Assembly (NCBI RefSeq): GCF_030407435.1
Contig: NZ_JASDDK010000005.1
Span: 1-64,000 of the forward strand
Direction: 5' to 3'
Length of the DNA: 64,000 nucleotides
DNA from: Winogradskyella bathintestinalis
GTDB lineage: Bacteria > Bacteroidota > Bacteroidia > Flavobacteriales > Flavobacteriaceae
A program made the translations under genes and the position numbers. Positions 53,323 to 62,064 of the stretch are shown one piece after another. Below the pieces are notes generated by a model, which made no database searches, was not told where the DNA came from, and saw nothing but the letters and a program-made list of their open reading frames with translations. The first letter of the stretch is position 1; each line of letters opens with the position of its first letter.

Positions 53323-54453
53323 TTGAAACAAATAGTTCATATAATGTTATTTATGTGCTTCTCATTTAGTGTTTTAGCACAAAAGCACCTTGATTTTAGA
53401 GGGCAATTATCTGTGTTGTCCAGTTATAGTCCGAACAATGACTTAAATGGTTTTATAGGTGCACGTTATATTCCCGAACTGTCTTACAAAATTGATTTGG
53501 ATTCCATTCAATTTATAGATTTTGAGGCTTCGGTAAATTCAAGTGCTTCGATTTTGTTTCATCCTTTTGATGCATCAGATACCGATGCTGATATTAACCC
53601 TTATCGGATTTGGGCGCGTTATTCCAATGATCAATTCGAGATTCGTACTGGTCTTCAAAAAATGGATTTTGGTGTCGCTACTTTATTGCGTCCCTTACAA
53701 TGGTTTAATCAAATTGATCCAAGAGATCCACTACAATTAACCAATGGTGTTTATGGCGTTTTAGCACGTTATTACTTTCTGAACAATGCAAATATTTGGA
53801 TTTGGGGTTTGTACGGAAATGAAAAAACCAGAGGTTTTGATGCCTTGGAAACTAATGACAACCAACCTGAATTTGGTGGTCGTTTTCAACATCCTATTCC
53901 TAGAGGCGAAATTGGAATATCGTACCATCACAGAGCTATAAATACAACTTCTTATGCTGGGTTTAAAACGCTTGATGATATTACAGAAAATAAATATGGT
54001 ATAGATGCTAAATGGGATGTAACCGTTGGTCTATGGTTTGAAGCAACATACAGCAAAAAGAGCAAAAATTTGGGGCTATTGACCAATCAAGCGTTACTGA
54101 ATATTGGCAGTGATTATACTTTCGGAATAGGAAATGGATTAAATGTTATTGTAGAACATCTTATGGGTTCCTTTGATGAACAGGCTTTTAATTTTAATAA
54201 TACCACTAACATTACTGCCATATCATCAAATTATCCATTGGGTTTATTTGATACTATAAATACTTTCTATTATTACAATTGGGAAACTAATGACAATACC
54301 ATCTTGCTCAATTACGAACGACAATTCAAAAAAATTACAGGTTATGCCATGGCATATTACAATCCAGATGGTCAACAGGGCATTCAGGAAAACAATTTAG
54401 TTAACAATTTCTCAGGTCCAGGCATCCGGTTGATGCTAGTCTATAATTATTAA
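53323..54453 (+). CDS. Outer-membrane beta-barrel (porin-like) protein
   Basis: A 376-residue protein with signal peptide MKQIVHIMLFMCFSFSVLAQ from a TTG start at 53323. This start is preferred to the ATG at 53344 because it supplies the basic residue of the signal. The mature chain shows alternating strands (FRGQLSVLSSYSPNN, ARYSNDQFEIRTGLQKMDFG, IWIWGLYGNE, GEIGISYHHRAI, WFEATYSKKSK, TILLNYERQFKKITGYAMAYYNPDG) and ends in the aromatic strand IRLMLVYNY, as in outer-membrane barrels. The ABC ATPase starts 12 bases on, implying the barrel is the outer-membrane component of the transport cluster. Confidence 0.75.
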   Translation: MKQIVHIMLFMCFSFSVLAQKHLDFRGQLSVLSSYSPNNDLNGFIGARYIPELSYKIDLDSIQFIDFEASVNSSASILFHPFDASDTDADINPYRIWARYSNDQFEIRTGLQKMDFGVATLLRPLQWFNQIDPRDPLQLTNGVYGVLARYYFLNNANIWIWGLYGNEKTRGFDALETNDNQPEFGGRFQHPIPRGEIGISYHHRAINTTSYAGFKTLDDITENKYGIDAKWDVTVGLWFEATYSKKSKNLGLLTNQALLNIGSDYTFGIGNGLNVIVEHLMGSFDEQAFNFNNTTNITAISSNYPLGLFDTINTFYYYNWETNDNTILLNYERQFKKITGYAMAYYNPDGQQGIQENNLVNNFSGPGIRLMLVYNY

Positions 54454-54465
54454 TATTTTTCAATT

Positions 54466-55173
54466 ATGAAAAGGAACATTATAAGTCTTAAACATATTAC
54501 CAAGCGTTTTAAAGTTGGTGAAGGCGAATTTACAGCCTTAAAAGACATCAATCTCGAATTTAATAAAGGCGAATTTGCTGGCTTTGTTGGTCCAAGCGGT
54601 TCAGGTAAAACCACCCTGCTCAACATTATTGGATCATTAGATAGTCCAACAGAAGGTGAAGCATTGGTCATGAACAAAGATATCGCAACACTATCCCACA
54701 AGGCATCAGCGAAACTTCGCAATCATCATATCGGATTAATTTTTCAGGTGTATAATTTATTGCCAGTTTATACGGTTTACGAAAATGTGGAATTTGCCTT
54801 ATTGCTTCAAAACCACACCAAAGCCCAACGTCATAAAATGGTAATGGAAGCTTTGGATTGGGTGGGTTTAACCAATTTAGCCAATAAAAAACCAGATAAG
54901 ATTTCGGGAGGTGAAGGCCAACGTGTTGCTATTGCAAGAGCGATGGTAAAACGGCCAGAACTGGTTATTGCGGATGAGCCAACAGCCAATTTAGATGCCG
55001 AAAATGCTCATATCATTCTAAAAATGATGAAAAAACTAAACAAAGAACTCAACACCACTTTCTTGTTTTCTACACACGACGAAAAAGTAATGAAGTACTT
55101 AAATCGAATTGTCTCGTTACGTGATGGCGCTGTAGAAAAGGATGAAATTATTGTTAAAGAGGCTTATCAATAA
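54466..55173 (+). CDS. LolD/MacB-type ABC transporter ATP-binding protein
   Basis: A 235-residue ABC ATPase. It has Walker A GPSGSGKTT (residues 42-50), Q-loop FQVYNLLPVYTVYENV (93-108), signature ISGGEGQRVAIARAMVKRPE (146-165), Walker B LVIADEPTANLD (166-177), and an H-loop STHDEKV near 208. The signature has ISGGE instead of LSGGQ. Sequence and size match the LolD/MacB/FtsE group, which powers FtsX-like permeases in lipoprotein export or mechanotransmission without import. It serves the three FtsX-type permeases downstream. Confidence 0.92.
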   Translation: MKRNIISLKHITKRFKVGEGEFTALKDINLEFNKGEFAGFVGPSGSGKTTLLNIIGSLDSPTEGEALVMNKDIATLSHKASAKLRNHHIGLIFQVYNLLPVYTVYENVEFALLLQNHTKAQRHKMVMEALDWVGLTNLANKKPDKISGGEGQRVAIARAMVKRPELVIADEPTANLDAENAHIILKMMKKLNKELNTTFLFSTHDEKVMKYLNRIVSLRDGAVEKDEIIVKEAYQ

Positions 55174-55253
55174 TGTAATGTATGATGGTGATTAGAGATG
55201 AGAAATTACAAACAATAAATTTTCATAGGTAGCATTCATTAATGAACTTTTTA

Positions 55254-55302
55254 CTAAACACTAAACACTAAACACTAAACACTAAACACTAAACACTAAA
55301 TA
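55254..55302 (+). repeat. Heptanucleotide tandem repeat (CTAAACA)n
   Basis: Six perfect copies of CTAAACA (55254-55295) and a seventh with one change (CTAAATA), followed by further decayed copies (CTGAAGA, CTGAATT) to about 55315. It lies between the ATPase and the SpoIIAA-like gene, about 35 bases before the latter's ATG. A seven-base unit outside a coding frame can change length by slippage. Confidence 0.9.
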
Positions 55303-55338
55303 CTGAAGACTGAATTATAAATTTTAAAACAAAAAATT

Positions 55339-56097
55339 ATGATTAAACTGAAAGAAATAAAAAACGCCAACATTTTTGAATTTTCAATTGAAGGAAAAAT
55401 TGAGAAAGAACATATTCAAAACTTGAATCAATTTTTCGAACAAAAATCAGAACAAAACGAAAAAGTAAAACTTCTGGGAACTATGAACGAGTTCCCCGAT
55501 ATTGATTTTTTCAAATCCTTTGGAAAAACCCTTAAGATGAAAAAGGCAGCTATGGAAAGCATTAGTAAATATGCGGTGCTCTCAGATCGCGACTGGACTG
55601 AAACCATATTGCCAATAGGTAATTTTGTAACCCCAAACATTCCCATTAAACATTTTGACCTTGACGAACGCGACGAAGCCATTGCATGGTTGAAAAATGA
55701 TGATGATAATACGGTGGATGAAGATAAATACCTGACTAAAATGAACATCAATAAAATTGAAAATACAGATATTTTTACTTTTACCGTAGATGGGGAAATT
55801 GATGAAGCTGGTATGACTGCACTTTACAATATCCTTAAAAACAAGAATGATAATGAAAAAATAAACCTCTTGGGTTATTATAAGGATTTTGATGGCTTTG
55901 ATAGTTTTAAAGCTTTTACAGAAGCTATGAAAGCTGATTTTGCGGCTTTAAGTAATATGAAAAAATTCGCCATTGTTACGGATAAAAAATGGGCTAGAAA
56001 GCTTGCCGAAGTAGAGTCTAAAATAATCCCAGGAATTTCCATGAAAGGATTTGCGGCGGATGAAGAAACTGAAGCCATCAATTGGTTAAAAATATAG
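55339..56097 (+). CDS. Tandem SpoIIAA-like (STAS-fold) protein
   Basis: A 252-residue soluble protein with two tandem SpoIIAA-like domains, about residues 1-118 and 131-252. Each has the same pattern: (K)I(E/K)NANIFEFSIEGKI at the start, KLLGTMNEFPDIDFFKSFGKTLK versus NLLGYYKDFDGFDSFKAFTEAMK in the middle, KYAVLSDRDW versus KFAIVTDKKW, and IPGISMKGF/EAINWLK at the end. This family, often annotated STAS/SEC14-like, binds small hydrophobic ligands or protein partners. No signal peptide. It is placed between the ATPase and permeases of a lipid/envelope transporter, so a regulatory or lipid-carrying role is suggested. Confidence 0.82.
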   Translation: MIKLKEIKNANIFEFSIEGKIEKEHIQNLNQFFEQKSEQNEKVKLLGTMNEFPDIDFFKSFGKTLKMKKAAMESISKYAVLSDRDWTETILPIGNFVTPNIPIKHFDLDERDEAIAWLKNDDDNTVDEDKYLTKMNINKIENTDIFTFTVDGEIDEAGMTALYNILKNKNDNEKINLLGYYKDFDGFDSFKAFTEAMKADFAALSNMKKFAIVTDKKWARKLAEVESKIIPGISMKGFAADEETEAINWLKI

Positions 56098-56131
56098 ACT
56101 TGGTATAATCAATGATATTGAAACTCATGTC

Positions 56132-56189
56132 ATGAAACATCCATGATTTAATTTTAATCGCGCAGAAAATGTTTCCAAAGATGTTTCAT
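56132..56189. repeat. Ten-base inverted repeat before the permease genes
   Basis: ATGAAACATC (56132-56141) and its exact complement GATGTTTCAT (56180-56189) are separated by 38 bases, with an additional ATGTTTC copy near 56169. It lies in the 158-base gap between the SpoIIAA-like gene and the first permease. It could be an mRNA hairpin or a protein-binding site. Confidence 0.55.
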
Positions 56190-56255
56190 TTAACTTTCGA
56201 TAGCCATCGGAATTAAAAATCATGCTTGCATTGGGGCAGGCCATAAAAAACGCAC

Positions 56256-57410
56256 ATGAAACTCACTCTACAGCTGGCCTATAAGAATCTCATTGGGGCG
56301 GGACTACGCACCTGGCTCAATGTTGCGGTGTTGTCATTTGCATTCGTCATTATCATTTTTTTTAATGGATTAATGGATGGTTGGAATCAACAGGCAAAAC
56401 AGGACACTATTGCTTGGGGATATGGTCATGGCCATCTGCGTAATAATAATTACGATCCATTTGATGCGTTTACCCTGCAAGATGGTCATGCTGAGATGCC
56501 TTCACAAATAGAGGACGTCAGACCAATTCTTATTCAACAAGCAAATATTTATCCTGAAGGGAGAATGGTCCCTGTTTTATTAAAAGGTATTCATCCAAAC
56601 CAAAATGTCATTAAAATCCCAACCGAAACGTTTCAATCAAGTTCGGTAAGGTTTCCTGCCATCATAGGAAAACGAATGGCAGAATCCGCAAACCTGAAAG
56701 TAGGCGACGAGGTGTTGTTACGTTGGCGCGATAAGAACGGTACGTTTGATGCGTCCAACATTTTCATCATAGAAATTTTTGACACCACCGTTGCGAGCGT
56801 TGACAGTGGACAAATTTGGCTGCCAATAGAAACGCTTTGGGACATGACGGGTTTGCACAACCACGCCACCATGGCTATTGCAAATTCCAATTACAAGCAT
56901 TCCAATATTGAAGGTTGGAATTTTGAAACTCAAGCCGAAATGCTTCAGGATTTAGATGCTATTGTTAGTATGAAAAAGTACAGTTCATCCATTTTATATC
57001 TACTGTTGCTTGCCATTGCACTGCTCGCTATTTTCGACACGCAAGTGTTGTCCATTTTTAGACGACAGAAAGAAATAGGAACCTATATCGCTTTAGGGAT
57101 GACACGCCATCAAGTGGTACGATTATTTACCGTAGAAGGTAGTATGTATAGCTTTTTGGCCATGATAGTAGGATGTATCTATGGAATTCCTTTGTTTATC
57201 TATTTAAACAAAACAGGCATTGGAATGCCACAGGCATCACAAGATATGGGTGTGTCCCTAGCTGATAAAATCTATCCTGTCTTTGGTTTACAGCTTATTA
57301 TAGGTACTGTATTGCTGGTAACCATTTCAGCAACCATCGTCAGTTTTATACCAGCAAAGAAAATTTCTAAAATGAATCCGGTCTTAGCATTAAAGGGTAA
57401 ACTACAATGA
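56256..57410 (+). CDS. FtsX-like ABC transporter permease (1)
   Basis: A 384-residue permease. It has an N-terminal transmembrane helix (VAVLSFAFVIIIFFNGLMDGW), a periplasmic MacB-type domain (about 45-225; IPTETFQSSSVRFPAIIGKRMAES, GDEVLLRWRDKNG), three C-terminal helices (SILYLLLLAIALLAIFDTQVL, FLAMIVGCIYGIPLFIYL, LIIGTVLLVTISATIVSFIP) and the PAKKISKMNPVLALKGKL end. This is the LolC/LolE/MacB architecture. Its stop overlaps the start of the next permease by four bases (ATGA). The nearest paralogue lies directly downstream. Confidence 0.9.
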   Translation: MKLTLQLAYKNLIGAGLRTWLNVAVLSFAFVIIIFFNGLMDGWNQQAKQDTIAWGYGHGHLRNNNYDPFDAFTLQDGHAEMPSQIEDVRPILIQQANIYPEGRMVPVLLKGIHPNQNVIKIPTETFQSSSVRFPAIIGKRMAESANLKVGDEVLLRWRDKNGTFDASNIFIIEIFDTTVASVDSGQIWLPIETLWDMTGLHNHATMAIANSNYKHSNIEGWNFETQAEMLQDLDAIVSMKKYSSSILYLLLLAIALLAIFDTQVLSIFRRQKEIGTYIALGMTRHQVVRLFTVEGSMYSFLAMIVGCIYGIPLFIYLNKTGIGMPQASQDMGVSLADKIYPVFGLQLIIGTVLLVTISATIVSFIPAKKISKMNPVLALKGKLQ

Positions 57411-58561
57411 AGCTAGCCTTTCAATTAGCCTATCGAAATTTAATTGGCGCAGGATTGCGCACTTGGCTCAATGTCATTGTGTTGTCCTTTGCATTTATCA
57501 TAATTATCTTTTTTAATGCCCTATTGCAGGGTTGGAACAATCAAGCCAAGGAAGACGGCATTGATTGGGATTATGGTTATGGTCATATTTTAAATGAAAA
57601 CTACGACCCTTATAATGCTTTTTCCATTCAAGATGGTCATAATTTAATACCTGAAACTATTGATAATGCCATACCAATTCTAATACAACAGGGCTCTATT
57701 TATCCTGAAGGTCGAATGGTTTCTGTGCTTTTAAAAGGTATAGAAACGGACCAAAATGTGCTCAAAATTCCTACAGAAAAATTTAAACATTCAACAGCTA
57801 ATATTCCAGCAATTATAGGAAAACAAATGGCTGATGCGACTAAATTGGCCATTGGAGATGAAGTAATTTTACGCTGGAGAGATAAAAATGGGGCGTATGA
57901 TGCGTCAAACATTACCATCATCGACATATTTAACACTACAGTAACATCTGTTGATGCTGGTCAAATCTGGTTGCCGTTAGAAAAACTTTGGAATATGACG
58001 AATTTGCATAATCATGCCACCATGTTTGTCAGCAATAATGAATATCAAGTAAAACCTTTGGTTAACTGGGAATTTGTGACCCAAAAAGCATTGCTAAAAG
58101 ATATAGAAGATATTATTGCTACAGAAAGCATTGGTTCTGCCGTTATGTATTTAGTGTTTCTACTGATAGCATTATTGGCCATATTCGATACCCAAGTTCT
58201 TTCTATTTTCAAACGACAAAAAGCAATCGGCACTTATGTCGCCTTGGGTATGACACCATCTAAAGTGGTCTCATTATTTACTATAGAAGGCACCATGCAT
58301 AGCATTTTCTCTATAGTTGTAGGTTGTATTTATGGAATGCCTATTTTTCTATATCTCAACCAATCTGGAATAAAAATGCCTGAATTTGCAGGAGATATGG
58401 CCATTGGATTAGACAAAGCTATTTTTCCAGTTTACGACCCGCTCATAATAGGATTAACTATAATATTTCTCATCTTGGCCTCTGCGATTGTAAGTTATTT
58501 ACCAGCCCGTAAGATTGCAAAAATGAATCCAGTATTAGCTTTAAAAGGAAAATTACAATGA
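57407..58561 (+). CDS. FtsX-like ABC transporter permease (2)
   Basis: A 384-residue permease identical in length to the upstream one and very similar throughout (LAYRNLIGAGLRTWLNVIVLSFAF, DPYNAFSIQDGHNLIPE, PEGRMVSVLLKGIETDQNVLKIP). It is thus a tandem duplicate. The periplasmic domain has diverged most. Transmembrane and C-terminal pattern (PARKIAKMNPVLALKGKL) are conserved. It overlaps the neighbours by four bases on both sides, so the three permeases are translated together. Probably one half of a heterodimeric permease. Confidence 0.9.
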   Translation: MKLAFQLAYRNLIGAGLRTWLNVIVLSFAFIIIIFFNALLQGWNNQAKEDGIDWDYGYGHILNENYDPYNAFSIQDGHNLIPETIDNAIPILIQQGSIYPEGRMVSVLLKGIETDQNVLKIPTEKFKHSTANIPAIIGKQMADATKLAIGDEVILRWRDKNGAYDASNITIIDIFNTTVTSVDAGQIWLPLEKLWNMTNLHNHATMFVSNNEYQVKPLVNWEFVTQKALLKDIEDIIATESIGSAVMYLVFLLIALLAIFDTQVLSIFKRQKAIGTYVALGMTPSKVVSLFTIEGTMHSIFSIVVGCIYGMPIFLYLNQSGIKMPEFAGDMAIGLDKAIFPVYDPLIIGLTIIFLILASAIVSYLPARKIAKMNPVLALKGKLQ

Positions 58562-59832
58562 TAAAATTTTTATTAAAAGGTATTTTACGCGATAGGAGCA
58601 GAAGTATACTGCCTATTATCATAACAGCTTTAGGTGTTGGACTAACGGTATTGCTAAGCGGTTACTTAAAAGGGGCTTTTGGCGATATCATCGATCAAAA
58701 CGCACGTTTTGAAACAGGTCATGTTAAAGTGATGACACAGGCTTATGCCGAAAATAAAGACCAGGTTCCAAACGATTTGGCGCTGCTCAACGTTTCGGAA
58801 TGGATGGATACCTTACGAGCCGATTATCCACAAATGCAATGGATTCAGCGTATTAAATTTGGTGGGCTGATTGATGTGCCAAACGCCGAAGGAAACACAA
58901 GGGCACAAGGGCCAGCAACAGGTATGGCCCTCGATTTATTTTCAGGTAAAAGTGGCGAAAATAAACGTATGAATCTTGAAGCGTCTCTAGTCACAGGAAC
59001 AATTCCAAAAGATTCTGGAAATGCTATAATTGGGCACGATTTTTCAGAGAAATTAAATTTGAATCTTGGAGATGAAATTACACTTTTTGGTTCAACAATG
59101 AATGGAAGTATGACCTTTAAGACCTTTATAATTAGCGGCACTATTAGATTTGGAACATCGGCAATGGATAAAGGCGCATTAATAATCGATATATCCGATG
59201 CACAGCTCATGTTGGATATGGACAATGCGACAGGAGAAATTTTGGGGTATTTAAAATCTGGTGTTTACGAGGAATCCGAAACCAGTAGCGTAGCAGCTTC
59301 ATTTAATGATTCCTATAAACAATTTACAGATGAATTTTCACCTGAAATGCTGACGCTTAGAGAGCAAAATAATTTGGCGAGTTTATTGGATTATGCCGAT
59401 GTGATGTCAGCCCTATTTATTTTTATATTTGTTTTAGCCATGTCAATAGTGCTCTGGAACACGGGTTTATTGGGAGGATTAAGACGTTATCAAGAATTTG
59501 GTATTCGGTTGGCATTAGGAGAATCGAAAGCAAACATCTATTGGTCCATGGTGATGGAAGCAGTTCTAATTGGTGTGATTGGTTCAATTTTAGGTACCAT
59601 TATTGGGTTAGGAATAACCTATTACATGCAGGTAGTCGGCATAGATATTAGCAGTTATTTGGATAATTCGTCTATGATAATGCCTTCGGTTTTACGTGCC
59701 AAAATAACACCAAGTCTATTTTATATTGGATTTATTCCCGGTGTTTTAGCGATGGTTTTTGGTACCATGTTGGCAGGAATCGGAATTTATAAAAGAGAAA
59801 CCGCTAATTTATTTAGCGAGCTTGAAGTGTGA
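58558..59832 (+). CDS. FtsX-like ABC transporter permease (3)
   Basis: A 424-residue permease of the same architecture but less similar. It starts MIKFLLKGILRDRSRSILPIIITALGVGLTVLLSGYL. A periplasmic domain (about 45-270; DALIIDISDAQLML-like strands; GHVKVMTQAYAENKD) is followed by helices (FIFIFVLAMSIVLWNTGLLGG, LGTIIGLGITYYMQ, LFYIGFIPGVLAMVFGTMLAGIGI). The motif GGLRRYQEFGIRLALGESKANI is typical of LolC/E-type permeases. It overlaps the second permease by four bases. The ATG reads ATGA with the TGA of the previous gene. Confidence 0.9.
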   Translation: MIKFLLKGILRDRSRSILPIIITALGVGLTVLLSGYLKGAFGDIIDQNARFETGHVKVMTQAYAENKDQVPNDLALLNVSEWMDTLRADYPQMQWIQRIKFGGLIDVPNAEGNTRAQGPATGMALDLFSGKSGENKRMNLEASLVTGTIPKDSGNAIIGHDFSEKLNLNLGDEITLFGSTMNGSMTFKTFIISGTIRFGTSAMDKGALIIDISDAQLMLDMDNATGEILGYLKSGVYEESETSSVAASFNDSYKQFTDEFSPEMLTLREQNNLASLLDYADVMSALFIFIFVLAMSIVLWNTGLLGGLRRYQEFGIRLALGESKANIYWSMVMEAVLIGVIGSILGTIIGLGITYYMQVVGIDISSYLDNSSMIMPSVLRAKITPSLFYIGFIPGVLAMVFGTMLAGIGIYKRETANLFSELEV

Positions 59833-60024
59833 TTCATAAGAAGCTAGAACATAGAGATCTAGACAAAAAATTAACTATAATAACCAGATTATAAAAATAT
59901 AAAACTATTCGAACGTTCAAATTGTCCACTTCACATAAGAATTAGTGAGAAACAAAGAATATTTTGTTTTGAAACTACCGAACGAAGCTCATTAGGGGTG
60001 TTTTTAATTTCAAAAGGAAGAACA

Positions 60025-60783
60025 ATGATAAAATTCACACACATTTTTACACTATTACTATGCACCAGTTTTGTGGTACAATTAACTAAAATTAGTCAAA
60101 AGCTTACTGCTAAGGAAATCATAGAAAAAGTTGATGACAATATGAGTTCAGATACCCAAATAACAGAATCTGATATGGTCATCCATGGCAAGCGGAATAG
60201 TAGAACCATAACCTCAAAAACTTATATTAGAGGAAAGCATGATTCGTATACGGAATATTTAGCACCAGCACGAGAAGAAGGTACTAAAATGTTAAAATTA
60301 GATGATAGATTATGGATTTATTCACCATCAACGGATAGAAGTATTCAATTATCAGGACACATGTTGCGGCAATCTGTAATGGGTTCAGATTTGTCTTATG
60401 AAGATATGATGGAAGATAGGGAGCTGACCGATATTTATAATGCAGAAATTGTTTCGGAAGAAGAAATTGATGGTCGTAATACCTGGAAATTAGAGCTCAT
60501 TGCTAAGGTAAATGACGCGTCTTACCACAAGCGTATGATTTGGGTGGATACAGAACGGTTTGTGCCACTAAAGGAAGAGTTATTTGCTAAGAGTGGTCAG
60601 TTGCTAAAGGAAACCATTATGAGCAATATCACTAAAATCGATGGACGTTGGTATCCAAAAAAGATGAATTATAAAGACATGCTAAAATCAGGAAAAGGAA
60701 CAGATTTTATTGTGAAATCCATAGAATTCAATGCTGAGATAGCAGCGCATATTTTTACAAAAGGATCTTTGCGAAAATCTTAA
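60025..60783 (+). CDS. LolA-like outer membrane lipoprotein-sorting protein
   Basis: A 252-residue exported protein; I take the ATG at 60025 (MIKFTHIFTLLLCTSFVVQL, a signal peptide) rather than an in-frame ATG at 59998. The body matches the LolA-like 'outer membrane lipoprotein-sorting protein' family: MVIHGKRNSRTITSKTYIRGK, YLAPAREEGTKMLKLDDRLWIYSP, MRQSVMGSDLSYEDMMEDR-like segment, WKLELIAKVNDASYHKRMIWVDTERF. It is a periplasmic hydrophobic-ligand carrier. As the last member of the cluster it would receive cargo from the three permeases and pass it to the barrel. Confidence 0.88.
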   Translation: MIKFTHIFTLLLCTSFVVQLTKISQKLTAKEIIEKVDDNMSSDTQITESDMVIHGKRNSRTITSKTYIRGKHDSYTEYLAPAREEGTKMLKLDDRLWIYSPSTDRSIQLSGHMLRQSVMGSDLSYEDMMEDRELTDIYNAEIVSEEEIDGRNTWKLELIAKVNDASYHKRMIWVDTERFVPLKEELFAKSGQLLKETIMSNITKIDGRWYPKKMNYKDMLKSGKGTDFIVKSIEFNAEIAAHIFTKGSLRKS

Positions 60784-60869
60784 GTTAATTGCGTTCGTAT
60801 TTATAGGTATTGGGTTAAACCATACTAAGAATTTAAGCTTACTTACGCATTCAATTAAAATCAACATAT

Positions 60870-61799
60870 ATGTCAGCTATTCAACAAACCGCAGCAGAAA
60901 CTGTTACAGAATCTATTCATGATTATTACAACGCTTTTCTTGAAATTTTACCAAGAATAGCCCTTGGGATTCTAGTGATAATTGTCGGAGTGTTGATTGC
61001 AACATTGCTTACTAATATTTACAAAAAACGTATTTTAAAGAAAGCTGAAGATCCGTTAATGGCGAAATTTTTAGCGCAATCTATTAAATTGGTATTAACA
61101 GTAATTGCTATTTTAATAGCACTACAGGTTGCTGGATTGAGCGGAGTTGCCACGGGTATTTTAACGGCAGCTGGAGGCGCAGCCATCGTATTGGGTTTTG
61201 CATTTCAAGATATTGGAAAGAACTTTTTAGCAGGTATTATTTTGGCTTTTAATAGACCATTTAGCATCGATGACACCATTAAAGTATCAGATTTGTTTGG
61301 AAAGGTTAAAGCTCTGAATTTTAGATACATGCACTTAAAAACTTTCGATGGAAGGGATATTTATGTTCCCAATAGTGATGTGCTTACTAAGCCTGTTGAA
61401 AATTACACTGCCGATGGATTTTTTAGAAATGATTTCGTAGTTGGTATTGGATATGAAGACGATATTGATAGGGCGAAACACATTATTCAAAGTATTCTAA
61501 ATGAGAATGAATACATCGTACATGACAAAGATCATGAAAATTTTGTCTTTGAAGATGAATTGGCCACAAGTACTGTCAACTTAAAAGTTTATTTTTGGGT
61601 CAACACTTTAGACTATAAAAAATCTGCCATTGTTGTAAGAGGTAATTTAATCCGGGAAGTGAAGCAACAGCTTGAAGACGAAGGTATTAATCTGCCTGCT
61701 GACATCCAAGAACTCAAATTGTATGGCAATGAAAAAGATATTCCTTTACGTATGATTCAGGATCCTGGTAATATTGATAGAATCGAAAAAGAGGGGTAA
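60870..61799 (+). CDS. MscS family mechanosensitive ion channel
   Basis: A 309-residue membrane protein. It has transmembrane segments (IALGILVIIVGVLIATLL; LVLTVIAILIALQVAG) and the pore-lining helix (GILTAAGGAAIVLGFAFQDIGKNFLAGIILAF) typical of small MscS channels. The beta domain follows (RPFSIDDTIKVSDLFGKVKALNFRYMHLKTFDGRDIYVPNSDVLTKPVENYT), then the alpha/beta C-terminal domain. Such channels open on hypo-osmotic shock. It starts 86 bases after the LolA-like gene and could be separately transcribed. Confidence 0.92.
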   Translation: MSAIQQTAAETVTESIHDYYNAFLEILPRIALGILVIIVGVLIATLLTNIYKKRILKKAEDPLMAKFLAQSIKLVLTVIAILIALQVAGLSGVATGILTAAGGAAIVLGFAFQDIGKNFLAGIILAFNRPFSIDDTIKVSDLFGKVKALNFRYMHLKTFDGRDIYVPNSDVLTKPVENYTADGFFRNDFVVGIGYEDDIDRAKHIIQSILNENEYIVHDKDHENFVFEDELATSTVNLKVYFWVNTLDYKKSAIVVRGNLIREVKQQLEDEGINLPADIQELKLYGNEKDIPLRMIQDPGNIDRIEKEG

Positions 61800-62064
61800 T
61801 GTTTTGTTGCCTTTTGGTTCTATTACAAATCTATTATAAATTGGGCGAGTATACGAATTAATTTATAGTCTCATTCTGCAGAAACTAGATTGTTAACTTC
61901 CAAATTGACTAATGTTTTATGAGTTATCGAAACTATTACCGTTGGGAGAAATTGCTTTCCATATCATTGATAAACTTTGAGTTAAACCTTGCAATTGTTT
62001 AGTTTAAAGGATTGCTTTAAAAATAATTAATCGCATAACGAGCTTACTCAAAATCCATGAGTTT

